Assembly (NCBI RefSeq): GCF_000292915.1
Contig: NC_018513.1
Coordinates: forward strand, 2,790,001-2,854,000
DNA from: Burkholderia cepacia GG4
GTDB lineage: Bacteria > Pseudomonadota > Gammaproteobacteria > Burkholderiales > Burkholderiaceae
Reading direction: 5' to 3'
DNA: 64,000 bases
Below are positions 37,264 to 45,507 of the stretch, one piece after another (position 1 is the first letter of the stretch; every line of letters begins with the position of its first letter). Under the pieces are notes generated by a model. It made no database searches. It was not told the DNA's origin and saw only the letters and a program-made list of their open reading frames with translations. The position numbers and the translations under genes are program-made.

Positions 37264-38586
37264 TCATTCCGGCAGTGTCTGATGACGGGTTTCGACCGCG
37301 AACGGCAGGATCAGGATGCCGAGCCCGAACACGGCGGCGGTCCACGCGACCGGCACGCCGAGCGAGCCGTAGCCGTGAATCGCGGCGCCGAGCACGAAGT
37401 TCACGCCCGCGCCGATGAAGCGGCCGACCGACGCGTTGAACGCGAACGCGGTGGCACGCACGCGGGTCGGATATTGCTCGGGCAGCCACAGCGAGAAGAT
37501 CGCGAAGTTGCCGCCGAAGAAGCCGAGGAACGCGAGCGAGATCATGAACGCGCCGAGCCCGTTCGGCTGGTAGAACGCCCAGCCGAACGCGAACACGATG
37601 GCCGCGGCCATGCCCGCGAAATACACGCCGAGCGCGGTGCGCCGGCCGACCCGTTCCGCGAGCCACGGCGCGACGAGGCAGCCGACGATCGTCGCGCACG
37701 ACAGGATCGCCGCGCCGACCGACGCGAGCCGCATCGCACCGATGTGGTCGATGCCGGCGCGCGCCGCGAGCGTGCTGACCGCGCTCGCCTCGTAGACCGA
37801 CCCGGCCCACAGCCCGACGATCGCGACGCCGACCAGGCTGGCGCTCGTCAGCGTGCGGCGCCGGAACGCCGGCGCGAAGATCTCGCGCAACGGATGCGCG
37901 CGGCGCGCCTCCGCCACGTTGCCGTCGCGCGCGTCATGCCGGCGCCACTGCCCCGGCTCCTTCACGCGCATCACGGTGAACACCGCGAGCAGCGCGGGCG
38001 CGAGCCCGCACAGGAACATCGCGCGCCAGCCGTAGGTCGCGCCGATCGTGTAGTTGAGGCAGGCCGCGATGAAGAAGCCGAAGTAGTAGCCCGTCTGCAG
38101 GTAGCCGGCGCCCATCTTGCGGCGGTCTTCCGGCCAGCTCTCCGCGACGTAGGTGCCCGCGAGCGCCCATTCGCCGCCGACGCCGATCCCGGCGATCAGC
38201 CGGCACGCGGCCAGCGCCCACACGTCGTGCACGAACGCGGCCGCGCCCGTGAATACCGAATAGATCAGGATACTCGCGGCGAGCGTGCGCACGCGCCCGA
38301 AGCGGTCGGCGAGCGGCCCCCAGATGAACGACAGCCCCCAGCCGATCAGGAACAGCGCGAACAGGATCGAGCCGTACATCCCGAGATTCGCGGGCGTCGC
38401 CGCGATGCCGGACGCCGGCAGCAGTTCGGTCAGTGCGGGAATCAGCACGAGCGCATAGATCACCGAGTCCACGCCGTCGAGCACCCAGCCCGCGTACACG
38501 GCCCAGAAGCCCTTGACCTGCTCGCGCGTGAGCGGCGTGCGCCGCGGCTTCGCGCCGGCCGCCGGCGCGTCGATCGCCTTGAACAT
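37264..38586 (-). CDS. MFS carboxylate transporter
   Basis: This 440-residue protein has 12 spans. FWAVYAGWVLDGVDSVIYALVL in span 1 and GPLADRFGRVRTLAASI place it in the metabolite:H+ / sialate-type MFS branch with acidic span-1 residues. It is the first gene of the minus-strand operon, divergent from a LysR gene. With CaiB and the decarboxylase it likely imports the organic acid they process. Substrate identity is not visible. Confidence 0.87.
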   Translation of the reverse strand: MFKAIDAPAAGAKPRRTPLTREQVKGFWAVYAGWVLDGVDSVIYALVLIPALTELLPASGIAATPANLGMYGSILFALFLIGWGLSFIWGPLADRFGRVRTLAASILIYSVFTGAAAFVHDVWALAACRLIAGIGVGGEWALAGTYVAESWPEDRRKMGAGYLQTGYYFGFFIAACLNYTIGATYGWRAMFLCGLAPALLAVFTVMRVKEPGQWRRHDARDGNVAEARRAHPLREIFAPAFRRRTLTSASLVGVAIVGLWAGSVYEASAVSTLAARAGIDHIGAMRLASVGAAILSCATIVGCLVAPWLAERVGRRTALGVYFAGMAAAIVFAFGWAFYQPNGLGAFMISLAFLGFFGGNFAIFSLWLPEQYPTRVRATAFAFNASVGRFIGAGVNFVLGAAIHGYGSLGVPVAWTAAVFGLGILILPFAVETRHQTLPE

Positions 38587-38698
38587 CTTCGTCTCCTTGC
38601 CGGCCAGGCCGGCTTCTGTGCCGCGTCCGGTCCGGGATGACCGGTCGGCGGACTCTGTTGTGAGACGAGTATAGAAAGGTCAACGATCGCCGAAAAAT

Positions 38699-38709
38699 AT
38701 GATATTCAT
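38699..38709. promoter_or_regulatory. LysR-type dyad between the MFS operon and its regulator
   Basis: ATGA and TCAT flank TAT in a short AT-rich patch, 48-58 bases upstream of the LysR start. This is a dyad of the T-N11-A class expected for LysR binding. Confidence 0.4.
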
Positions 38710-38756
38710 CTTGCTCGATCGGATTGGCTTATGGCTTGAATCGGGAGGCAGCGGCG

Positions 38757-39686
38757 ATGGACCTGAGGCAATTGCGCTATTTCGTGAAGGTCGTCGAATG
38801 CGGCAACGTCACGCATGCGAGCGAGGCACTGCACGTTGCGCAGCCGGCGGTGAGCCAGCAGATGCGCAATCTCGAGCAGCATCTCGGGATGCAGTTGCTG
38901 GAGCGCAGCGTGCGCGGTGTCGCGCCGACCGCCGCGGGCCGCACGCTGTATCGGCACGCGCTCGAACTGCTGCGCCAGGCCGACGGCACGCGCGAGCTGC
39001 TGCGCCGCGATGCCGATACGCCGCAGGGCCGCGTGACGGTCGGGATGCCGTCCAGCACCGCGCGCGTGCTGGCGATCCCGCTCGCGCGCGCGGTGCGCGA
39101 TCGTTATCCGGGCATCATGCTCGAATTGATCGAGGCGCCGAGCGCCGATCTCGACACGCTGCTCGAACGCGCGCGGCTCGATCTCGCGATCGTCGTCGAC
39201 GCGGTCGACACGCGCGGCATCGCGATTCACCGGCTGCTGACGGAAACGCTGTACCTGATCACGTGGCCCGACTTTCCGGTACCGGACGATCCGGTCCCGC
39301 TCGACGCGCTCGCGCGGATGCCGCTCGTGCTGCCGAGCGCGCCGAACACGATTCGCAACCGCGTCGACTGGGCGATGCGCGAGGCCGGGCTGTCCTATGA
39401 CATCAGTTTCGAAGCGAGCTCGACCGGGCTGCTGTTCGCGGCCGTGATGGCACAGCTCGGCGTGACGATCCTGCCGTGGACGGCTGCGCACGTCGAGATC
39501 GCCGAGCGCAAGCTCAAGCTGTCGACGGTCGCGCACCGGCTGTTCGAGCGCGACCTGTCGCTGTGCTGGCACGACACGGCGCTCGTCAGCAATGCGGTGC
39601 AGAAGGTGAAGGCGGAGATCGTCGCACTGTTCGACACGCTCGGGCGCCGGCCCGAGTGGGCCGACGGGCATCCCGGCCGGGTGTGA
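38757..39686 (+). CDS. LysR-family regulator of the CoA-transferase/decarboxylase operon
   Basis: This is a 309-residue LysR regulator. It begins MDLRQLRYFVKVVECGNVTHA, with helix-turn-helix ALHVAQPAVSQQMRNLEQHLG (about residues 25-45). A periplasmic-binding-like effector domain follows. The ATG at 38757 is preferred over a TTG 11 codons upstream because GGGAGG sits 10 bases before it. It is divergent from the MFS-CaiB-decarboxylase operon, so it probably activates that operon in response to the acid. Confidence 0.92.
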   Translation: MDLRQLRYFVKVVECGNVTHASEALHVAQPAVSQQMRNLEQHLGMQLLERSVRGVAPTAAGRTLYRHALELLRQADGTRELLRRDADTPQGRVTVGMPSSTARVLAIPLARAVRDRYPGIMLELIEAPSADLDTLLERARLDLAIVVDAVDTRGIAIHRLLTETLYLITWPDFPVPDDPVPLDALARMPLVLPSAPNTIRNRVDWAMREAGLSYDISFEASSTGLLFAAVMAQLGVTILPWTAAHVEIAERKLKLSTVAHRLFERDLSLCWHDTALVSNAVQKVKAEIVALFDTLGRRPEWADGHPGRV

Positions 39687-39787
39687 CGGCATGCTGCGCC
39701 GACCATTGACAACGCCCCCCGCCGCCCCTTGACGTTGCTCGCATCGTAACCCTCACCGGTTCAGCTTAAGAGGTTGTCGGCCCGCTC

Positions 39788-40059
39788 GTGCTCGACACCT
39801 CTGCTTTCCTCGAAGGCCCGCTGCTGGGCGCCGGCCTGTTCACGTCGGTCGGCCCCAAGGACGCGTTCGTCATCAAGCGCTCGATCTCGAGCCACCATCT
39901 GTTCGCCATCGCCGTCTGACCGCCTCGCTCGCGTGGTTTCTGATGCTCGCCTACGGCGCGCGGGCCTGCCGCGCGTGGCTTTCTCGCATGCTCGCATGGC
40001 GCGTGCTCGACGTGTTCGTCGCGGTGATGATGCTCGGCTTCGCGATCAACGCGCGCTGA
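39788..40059 (+). pseudogene. ArgO/LysE-type exporter remnant
   Basis: The first frame encodes an ArgO-like N-terminus (LDTSAFLEGPLLGAGLFTSV, then GPKDAFVIKRS) and stops at about 39919. A second frame then encodes the family's C-terminal span region (LAWFLMLAYGARACRAWL, then RMLAWRVLDVFVAVMMLGFAI) to the stop at 40059. About two thirds of the gene between them, the inner membrane spans, is gone. Together they make a deletion pseudogene. Confidence 0.75.
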
Positions 40060-40657
40060 GTCCGGCGGCGCCACTCGGCGTCATGCTGCGAGCGCTGCAC
40101 TGCATCGTAGTACGTATCAAATCTTCATCGTGCACGCTACTCGCCGAGTACGTCGTTGCCTGCCCTCGTGCGCCACTGGCACGGACGAATTCGGATCGCA
40201 AGATGATCGGCGACGAACCCACCTCCCTGAACTGATTGCCGCGATCGCAAAGACTCGGAACATTCAGGGGCGAGCCGCTCCTTCGGCGCGTCGGATCGCG
40301 AACGCGCGATCCGTTCGCAGGACATCCTCACGCAACGACTGCCGCATTCCGAATGACGTCCATGCGCCCCCTCCAGAGCAGATTTGAATGGCGGCGGCCA
40401 TCCGGGCTTGCCCATATCCGATCCCGCGGCGGAATTCGCGTTGCCAATCATGAAACCCGCGTCGCCCGGAAAATGTCGCCGCCGATCAACTGCACGTCGC
40501 ATTTGTTATGGGTAGCGGTCGGATATTTTCTAGATCGCATGGTTTTGTGCCGAGAAGATACATGTCGCCACGCAGGCAAAGCCGTCTCTCGCCGTCCTGC
40601 AACGCACAGTGCAACGAACAGCAGGCCGGACATTAGAAACATGGATTGGAGGATGAC
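40060..40657. other. Intergenic region before the GABA-type permease
   Basis: About 600 bases with lower GC than neighbours and no supported gene. Open frames here have no family features or ribosome sites. The 3' part contains AT-rich patches (about 40495-40540) that may hold the permease promoter. Confidence 0.5.
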
Positions 40658-42052
40658 ATGAATGGTAGTCACACGGGCCTAGCGACAGGCCTGAAGCAAC
40701 GCCACGTCACGATGCTGTCGATCGCGGGCGTGATCGGCGCGGGCTTGTTCGTCGGCTCCGGCCACGCGATCGCGGCGGCGGGACCGGCGGCGCTGATCGC
40801 CTATGCGCTGACGGGCGCGCTCGTCGTACTGGTGATGCGCATGCTCGGGGAAATGGCCGTCGCGCATCCGGACAGCGGTTCGTTCTCCACCTACGCCGAT
40901 CGCGCGATCGGCCACTGGGCCGGTTTCACCATCGGCTGGCTGTACTGGTGGTTCTGGGTGCTGGTGATCCCGATCGAGGCGACGGCCGCGGCCACCATCC
41001 TCAACGCGTGGTTCCCGGGCATCGCGACGTGGGTCTTCGCGCTGGGCGTCACGCTGCTGCTGACGGTCACCAACCTCTTCTCCGTCAAGAACTACGGCGA
41101 ATTCGAATTCTGGTTCGCGCTGATCAAGGTCGTCGCGATCGCGCTGTTCATCGCGATCAGCGGCGCGGCCGTGTTCGGGCTGCTGCCGGGCGGCCACGCG
41201 TCGGGCTTCGGGAACCTCGTCAATCACGGCGGGTTCATGCCGCACGGGATCGGCGCGGTATTCGCCGGCATGCTGATGACGATGTTCTCGTTCGTCGGCA
41301 CCGAGATCGTGACGATCGCCGCAGCCGAATCCGAAAACCCGGAGCGCCAGATCGTGCGCGCGACGAATTCGGTGATCTGGCGCATCTCGCTGTTCTATCT
41401 CGGCTCGATCCTGTTCGTCACCGCGATCGTGCCGTGGAACGATCCGCTGCTGCCGGCGCACGGCTCCTACCAGCGCGTGATGGAACTGCTCGGCGTGCCG
41501 CATGCGAAGGCGATCATCGACGTGATCGTGCTGGTATCGGTCGCAAGCTGCCTGAACTCGGCGCTGTACACCGCGTCGCGGATGCTGTTCTCGCTCGCGA
41601 AGCGCGAGGACGCACCGGCGTTCCTGCAGCGCACCGATTCGACCGGCACGCCGCGTGCCGCCGTGCTCGCCTCGACCGCGTTCGGCTTCCTGACCGTGAT
41701 CGCGAACTACGTGGTGCCCGAGCAGGTGTTCAACGTGCTGATCGCGACCTCCGGCGCGATCGCGCTGCTCGTGTATCTGGTGATCGCGGTGTCGCAGCTG
41801 CGGATGCGCCGCATGCTCGACGTGAACGGTTCGGCGCTGTCGCTGCGGATGTGGCTGTTCCCGTGGCTCACGTGGGCGGTCATCCTGTTCATCTGCGGGA
41901 CGCTCGTCACGATGCTGTTCCTCGACGGCCACCGGATGGAAGTCGCGGCAACCGGCGTGCTCGCCGGGTTCGTGCTGATCGCCGCGCGGCTGAACCAGCG
42001 CAGCCGTGACGCGCAGTCGACCCTCGGCCGCCGCGGCGTGTCATCGGCCTGA
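40658..42052 (+). CDS. gabP: GABA permease-like amino acid transporter (APC family)
   Basis: This 464-residue protein has 12 spans. It closely follows E. coli GabP: LKQRHVTMLSIAGVIGAGLF at the N-terminus, MRMLGEMAVAHPDSGSFSTY near 65-85, and GWLYWWFWVLVIPIEA near 100-115. The start at 40658 has GGAGG upstream. No GABA transaminase gene lies nearby, so the substrate may be another omega-amino acid. A strong hairpin follows at 42127-42160. Confidence 0.85.
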   Translation: MNGSHTGLATGLKQRHVTMLSIAGVIGAGLFVGSGHAIAAAGPAALIAYALTGALVVLVMRMLGEMAVAHPDSGSFSTYADRAIGHWAGFTIGWLYWWFWVLVIPIEATAAATILNAWFPGIATWVFALGVTLLLTVTNLFSVKNYGEFEFWFALIKVVAIALFIAISGAAVFGLLPGGHASGFGNLVNHGGFMPHGIGAVFAGMLMTMFSFVGTEIVTIAAAESENPERQIVRATNSVIWRISLFYLGSILFVTAIVPWNDPLLPAHGSYQRVMELLGVPHAKAIIDVIVLVSVASCLNSALYTASRMLFSLAKREDAPAFLQRTDSTGTPRAAVLASTAFGFLTVIANYVVPEQVFNVLIATSGAIALLVYLVIAVSQLRMRRMLDVNGSALSLRMWLFPWLTWAVILFICGTLVTMLFLDGHRMEVAATGVLAGFVLIAARLNQRSRDAQSTLGRRGVSSA

Positions 42053-42126
42053 AGACGAAACGACGCGCGGCGGCAGGCGCGGGTTGCCGCTGCCTGCAAG
42101 TCGGACCGCGCGACGGTGATCCATTC

Positions 42127-42160
42127 GACCCGGCCCGGACGGTGACGTCCGGGCCGGGTC
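42127..42160 (+). terminator. Strong hairpin after the permease gene
   Basis: A perfect 14-base stem, GACCCGGCCCGGAC with its complement, around GGTGAC. There is no T-run, only GTTACG after it, so it may terminate weakly or protect the 3' end. Confidence 0.55.
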
Positions 42161-42289
42161 GTTACGATGTGGGCCGGCACTGCAGTTGACGTCCGCGACC
42201 ACGTTGGCCCGCCGGGGCGATTCGACGAGAATCGCCCCGGCGTCCTTGTTTCGCATCTGCACCAGCAGTTGCCCGACCAGCACATCATC

Positions 42290-43405
42290 ATGCGTCATGC
42301 CGCTCCTGTCGCCACGCTTCCGGAACCCGATAAACCGGCGCGTATCCGGTTCGGTTTCATCCTGTTGCCGAATTTCACGCTGACAGCGTTCTCGGGCATG
42401 ATCGACGTGCTGAGACTCGCGGCCGACGAGGGAGACAACAGCCAGCCGGTCAGATTGTCGTGGACGATCCTCGGCGACGTGACGACCCCGGTTCGCGCGA
42501 GCTGCGGCATCCAGATCCCGGCGTGGCAAGCGTTGAATTCGCATCAGGAATTCGACTACGTAGTCGTCGTGGGCGGGCTCCTGCATGCTCGATCGGAAAT
42601 GGACCCGGCCACCCTCGAATTCATTCGCGCGGCCGCGTCGGCAGGCGCGATGCTGGTCGGCATCTGCACCGGCGCGTTTGCGCTGGCGCGCGCGGGCGTG
42701 ATGGCCGGCCATCGGATCTGCATCAGCTGGTTTCACTACTGGGACTTCATCGAGCGGTTTCCGTCCGTCGATGCGAAGCTGGTGGTTTCCGATCGCCTGT
42801 ATGTGCTGGACGGCCGGCGCGTGACCTGCTCCGGGGGACGCGCGTCGATCGATGTCGCGGCCGCGATTCTGGTGCGGCACATCGAGCCGTCGATCGTCTA
42901 CAAGGCGCTTCGGATCCTGCTGGTCGACGAGCGCGAGACGGTGAGCGCCCCGCAACCGCATCCGCCCGGTGTCGCGCCCAACGCGCATCCGAAGGTGAAG
43001 CGCGCGATCCTGCTGATGGAACAACATATCAGCCACTCGATCACGATCGACGAACTGGCGCGCAGACTCGACCTTTCGACCCGGCAGCTCGAACGGCTGT
43101 TCAGGGAAGCAACCGGCGGCGGGCCGGCAGCGTGCTACCGGGCGATCCGGATTCGCACGGCCGCATGGATGCTGATGCATCTGGACAAGAACATTTCCGA
43201 GATCGCGGCGGCCTGTGGATTTGCCGATGCGTCGCACCTCGGGCGCGAGTTTCGGCGGGCCTACGGGATGTCGCCGAGCGCTTATCGCGAGCGGCAGGCG
43301 CCCGGCGCAATCGGCGCAATCGGCGCAATCGCCGAAATGGCGGAACCGGCGCAGCGTGCGACCACACTGGGCGAACTGTTCCCGAATCGGCACGAGTTCT
43401 ATTGA
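42290..43405 (+). CDS. GlxA-type transcriptional regulator (DJ-1/PfpI plus AraC domains)
   Basis: This is a 371-residue protein. Residues about 20-190 are a DJ-1/PfpI-like domain (FGFILLPNFTLTAFSGMIDVL, and VGICTGAFALARAGVMAG with the nucleophile-elbow Cys). Residues about 235-345 are an AraC HTH pair (ITIDELARRLDLSTRQLERLF, then ISEIAAACGFADASHLGREFR). Relatives control carnitine, choline, arginine or ureide use. The start at 42290 was chosen from the normal domain boundary; an open frame to 42167 is possible. Near the C-terminus a 9-base repeat gives the tripeptide Gly-Ala-Ile three times. Confidence 0.85.
   Translation: MRHAAPVATLPEPDKPARIRFGFILLPNFTLTAFSGMIDVLRLAADEGDNSQPVRLSWTILGDVTTPVRASCGIQIPAWQALNSHQEFDYVVVVGGLLHARSEMDPATLEFIRAAASAGAMLVGICTGAFALARAGVMAGHRICISWFHYWDFIERFPSVDAKLVVSDRLYVLDGRRVTCSGGRASIDVAAAILVRHIEPSIVYKALRILLVDERETVSAPQPHPPGVAPNAHPKVKRAILLMEQHISHSITIDELARRLDLSTRQLERLFREATGGGPAACYRAIRIRTAAWMLMHLDKNISEIAAACGFADASHLGREFRRAYGMSPSAYRERQAPGAIGAIGAIAEMAEPAQRATTLGELFPNRHEFY
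43304..43330 (+). repeat. Three tandem 9-base repeats in the GlxA-type gene
   Basis: GGCGCAATC is repeated three times in frame just after the AraC domain, adding Gly-Ala-Ile units. Copy number could vary between strains by slippage without breaking the frame. Confidence 0.85.
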
Positions 43406-43579
43406 GGCGGACGTCGCCCGCTTGCGATCCCGGCTGAAAACCCGGTGGAATGACGCGCTTTGCGGGCGTCGTCTTGTCATGAATGTGTGTCGGGCCCTTC
43501 CAACGTGCAAGGGCCGCGATGACGAAGACCGCGGACCGGCAAGGTTTCCGGATGCCGACGGTCTGCGTGGGTCGAATGC

Positions 43580-43924
43580 TCAGGCAAAGACGAAGTACTT
43601 GCGCACCGTCTCCACTACTTCCCACGTTCCTTTCATGCCGGGTTCGATCACGAACACGTCGCCGGCCTTCAGGTGCACCGCTTCCTCGCCTTCCGGCGTG
43701 ATGATGCAGTAGCCGTCGAGGAAGTGGCAGTACTCCCATTTCTCGTAGTTCACCTCGAACTTGCCCGGCGTGCAGATCCAGGTACCCATGATCTTGCTGC
43801 CGTCCTTGGACAGGTAGGCGTTGAGGTTCACGGTGTGCGGATCGCCGCCGATGCGCTTCCACTTGGTCGCGTCGAGGACCGGGGTCGGGCAGGTTTTGCG
43901 CAGAACGGTGATGAAATCGGACAT
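43580..43924 (-). CDS. Small cupin-domain protein (Cupin_3/DUF861 type)
   Basis: This is a 114-residue single beta-barrel. It shows MGTWICTPGKFEVNYEKWEYCHFLDGY and VHLKAGDVFVIEPGMKGTWEVV, the Cupin_3 pattern found in (S)-ureidoglycine aminohydrolase-like proteins. The set of metal ligands is reduced compared with classic cupins (Glu and His visible). It is convergent with the GlxA-type regulator. A link to ureide or amino-compound metabolism is plausible but unproven. Confidence 0.8.
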   Translation of the reverse strand: MSDFITVLRKTCPTPVLDATKWKRIGGDPHTVNLNAYLSKDGSKIMGTWICTPGKFEVNYEKWEYCHFLDGYCIITPEGEEAVHLKAGDVFVIEPGMKGTWEVVETVRKYFVFA

Positions 43925-44216
43925 GTCGGCTCCAAACTAACGATCGGGTAAGAGGTCTGTCACGTTAGATCGAAAGCGTTATCGGGGCTTGTATGCGTCC
44001 GACACCGACTCGTCTAATTTCGACACGGGCTTGCGGGCAAGCGCGCCGCCGGCGCGTTCCGTTCCGCCTGGGTCGGATGCGCTTTGCCCCCCTGGCGCTA
44101 CCGTGCCGCGTCGTGTCGCAGTCGACCTGCTCGCGAAACTGGCGCATCGAGACGGGCCACCGTCGGGGAACGCGCAGTCCGCAATCAGTCGTTTGCCAGC
44201 GGCCAAAACTCTTCAC
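43925..44216. other. Intergenic region between the cupin gene and tRNA-Gly
   Basis: No supported gene. Near the cupin start an inverted pair CTAACG (43937-43942) and CGTTAG (43963-43968) could be an operator. The rest is unremarkable up to the tRNA promoter. Confidence 0.45.
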
Positions 44217-44246
44217 TTGCAACATCCCCGCCAAACCCTGTAGAAT
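44217..44246 (+). promoter_or_regulatory. Sigma-70 promoter of tRNA-Gly
   Basis: TTGCAA (44217-44222) and TAGAAT (44241-44246) are separated by 18 bases and end 10 bases before the tRNA. Confidence 0.7.
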
Positions 44247-44256
44247 CACGCGTTCT

Positions 44257-44331
44257 GCGGGCGTCGTATAATGGCCATTACCTCAGCTTCCCAAGCTGAT
44301 GACGTGGGTTCGATTCCCATCGCCCGCTCCA
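44257..44331 (+). tRNA. tRNA-Gly (anticodon CCC)
   Basis: A 75-base cloverleaf. The acceptor stem GCGGGCG/CGCCCGC is perfect, the anticodon loop TTCCCAA carries CCC, the T-arm holds GGTTCGATTCC, and the CCA end is encoded (44329-44331). It reads glycine codon GGG. No integrase or att-like duplication was seen next to it. Confidence 0.95.
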
Positions 44332-44521
44332 CGTTTCCTCCGCGCTGATCCGTCGGGTCAAGCGCCGGCCTCGAGAGCCAATCCGCAAGACTGCTGCAAG
44401 GGTCTGTGCCGGTCGCTCAAGCATCCCTCCCCTGTTGTCTCGCAAGCCGCACGTGCGTCGTCGCATCTGCTTCGTCACGCCCGGACGCTCTCGATTCACG
44501 CACCGCCGCGCCCGCCCAATG

Positions 44522-44561
44522 AAAAAAGGACACCCCTTCCGTCACGCGGAACGACGTGTCC
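44522..44561 (-). terminator. Intrinsic terminator of the ureide operon (minus strand)
   Basis: Read on the minus strand, GGACAC pairs with GTGTCC around an inner TTCCG/CGGAA helix and is followed by six T. It lies about 70 bases after the deaminase stop. Confidence 0.8.
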
Positions 44562-44629
44562 AAAAACCGGTGCCGGGGAGTGCGCCGTTAGCGCCAGCAC
44601 CGGTCAACCTGCGTCGGGCGAACCGCGGC

Positions 44630-45097
44630 TCAGCTACCCTGCACCGCTTGCCAGGCCTCGTACAGATCCTGCCCTTCATCGCGCGCGCGGTGATAAACCA
44701 GCTTCATCTCACGCTCCTCGAGCGGACGCGCGATCTCCACATAGCCGCGCGCGGCCGACAGGTCGTACGGCTCGCCGTCCTCGTTCGAGTACGCGTAATA
44801 CACCTCGCTGACCCCCGCCAGATACATCGCCGACAGGCACATCGAGCATGGATACCCGCTCGCATACATGACCGAGCCGCTCAGGTCCGTGCTGCCCTGC
44901 GCCTTGCTCGCGGCGCGCACAGCCTGCATCTCGGCATGCGCGCTCGGGTCGCAAGTCGCTTCCACTTCATTGACCGAGCGGGCCAGCACCTTGCCGTCCC
45001 GGACCAGCACGGCGCCGAACGGCCAGGTCTTGCGCTCGCGAACGTTCTCCATGGCGAGACGGATCGAGTCGACGAGGTAGGTTTCTTGATGAGACAT
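44630..45097 (-). CDS. Nucleoside/guanine deaminase-type enzyme
   Basis: This is a 155-residue cytidine-deaminase-fold enzyme. It has the zinc motif HAEMQAV near residue 54 and PCSMCLSAM near 85. The N-terminal MSHQETYLVDSIRLAMENVRE and the C-terminal EREMKLVYHRARDEG fit the guanine/nucleoside deaminase branch. The start at 45097 has GGAGAA upstream. As the last gene of an operon with two hydroxyisourate hydrolases it probably feeds purines, via guanine to xanthine, into the urate path. The substrate is inferred. Confidence 0.85.
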   Translation of the reverse strand: MSHQETYLVDSIRLAMENVRERKTWPFGAVLVRDGKVLARSVNEVEATCDPSAHAEMQAVRAASKAQGSTDLSGSVMYASGYPCSMCLSAMYLAGVSEVYYAYSNEDGEPYDLSAARGYVEIARPLEEREMKLVYHRARDEGQDLYEAWQAVQGS

Positions 45098-45123
45098 GGG
45101 ACTGCTTCTCCATTCAGGTGGGG

Positions 45124-45459
45124 TCAACTGCCGCGGTACGTCGAGAAGCACCACGGCGAGCAGATCAGCGGCACGTGATAGTGCTGTGCCGGATCGAAAA
45201 CGGTGAACCGCACCGGCACGACATCGGACAGCGCGGTCGCGTCCTTGAAATGCGTGCCGATCGCAAAGCGCAGCTCGAACTGCCCGGCCTTCGCCGCCGC
45301 GCCGGGCAGCATCGGCGCGTCGGTGCGCCCGTCGGCATTGCTGACCGTCCGGTTCAGCAGCCTGGGCGGCGTGACGCTCAGGTCATAGAGTTCGATCGGC
45401 ACGCCGCTGATCGGCTTGCCGGTCGTCAGGTCGAGGACATGGGTGCTGATGCCAGCCAT
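45124..45459 (-). CDS. hiuH: 5-hydroxyisourate hydrolase (cytosolic)
   Basis: This is a 111-residue transthyretin-like enzyme that opens the ring of 5-hydroxyisourate, the product of urate oxidation. It has the N-terminal STHVLD with the catalytic His, the Arg in NADGR, the C-terminal YHVPLICSPW with the second His, and the terminal YRGS. It has no signal peptide. It lies next to a second, exported copy. Confidence 0.93.
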   Translation of the reverse strand: MAGISTHVLDLTTGKPISGVPIELYDLSVTPPRLLNRTVSNADGRTDAPMLPGAAAKAGQFELRFAIGTHFKDATALSDVVPVRFTVFDPAQHYHVPLICSPWCFSTYRGS

Positions 45460-45507
45460 TCGCTTGCTCCAATTCGTGTCGAGGGATGCGGGGAGAGACC
45501 TCGCCGC

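Noticed and set aside
40236..40661. 141-codon open frame before the GABA-type permease
   Set aside because: No ribosome site, noncoding-like composition, and it runs into the permease start in another frame.
44257..44640. Genomic island inserted at tRNA-Gly
   Set aside because: No integrase and no repeated tRNA 3' end was seen downstream; neighbouring genes keep the normal base composition.
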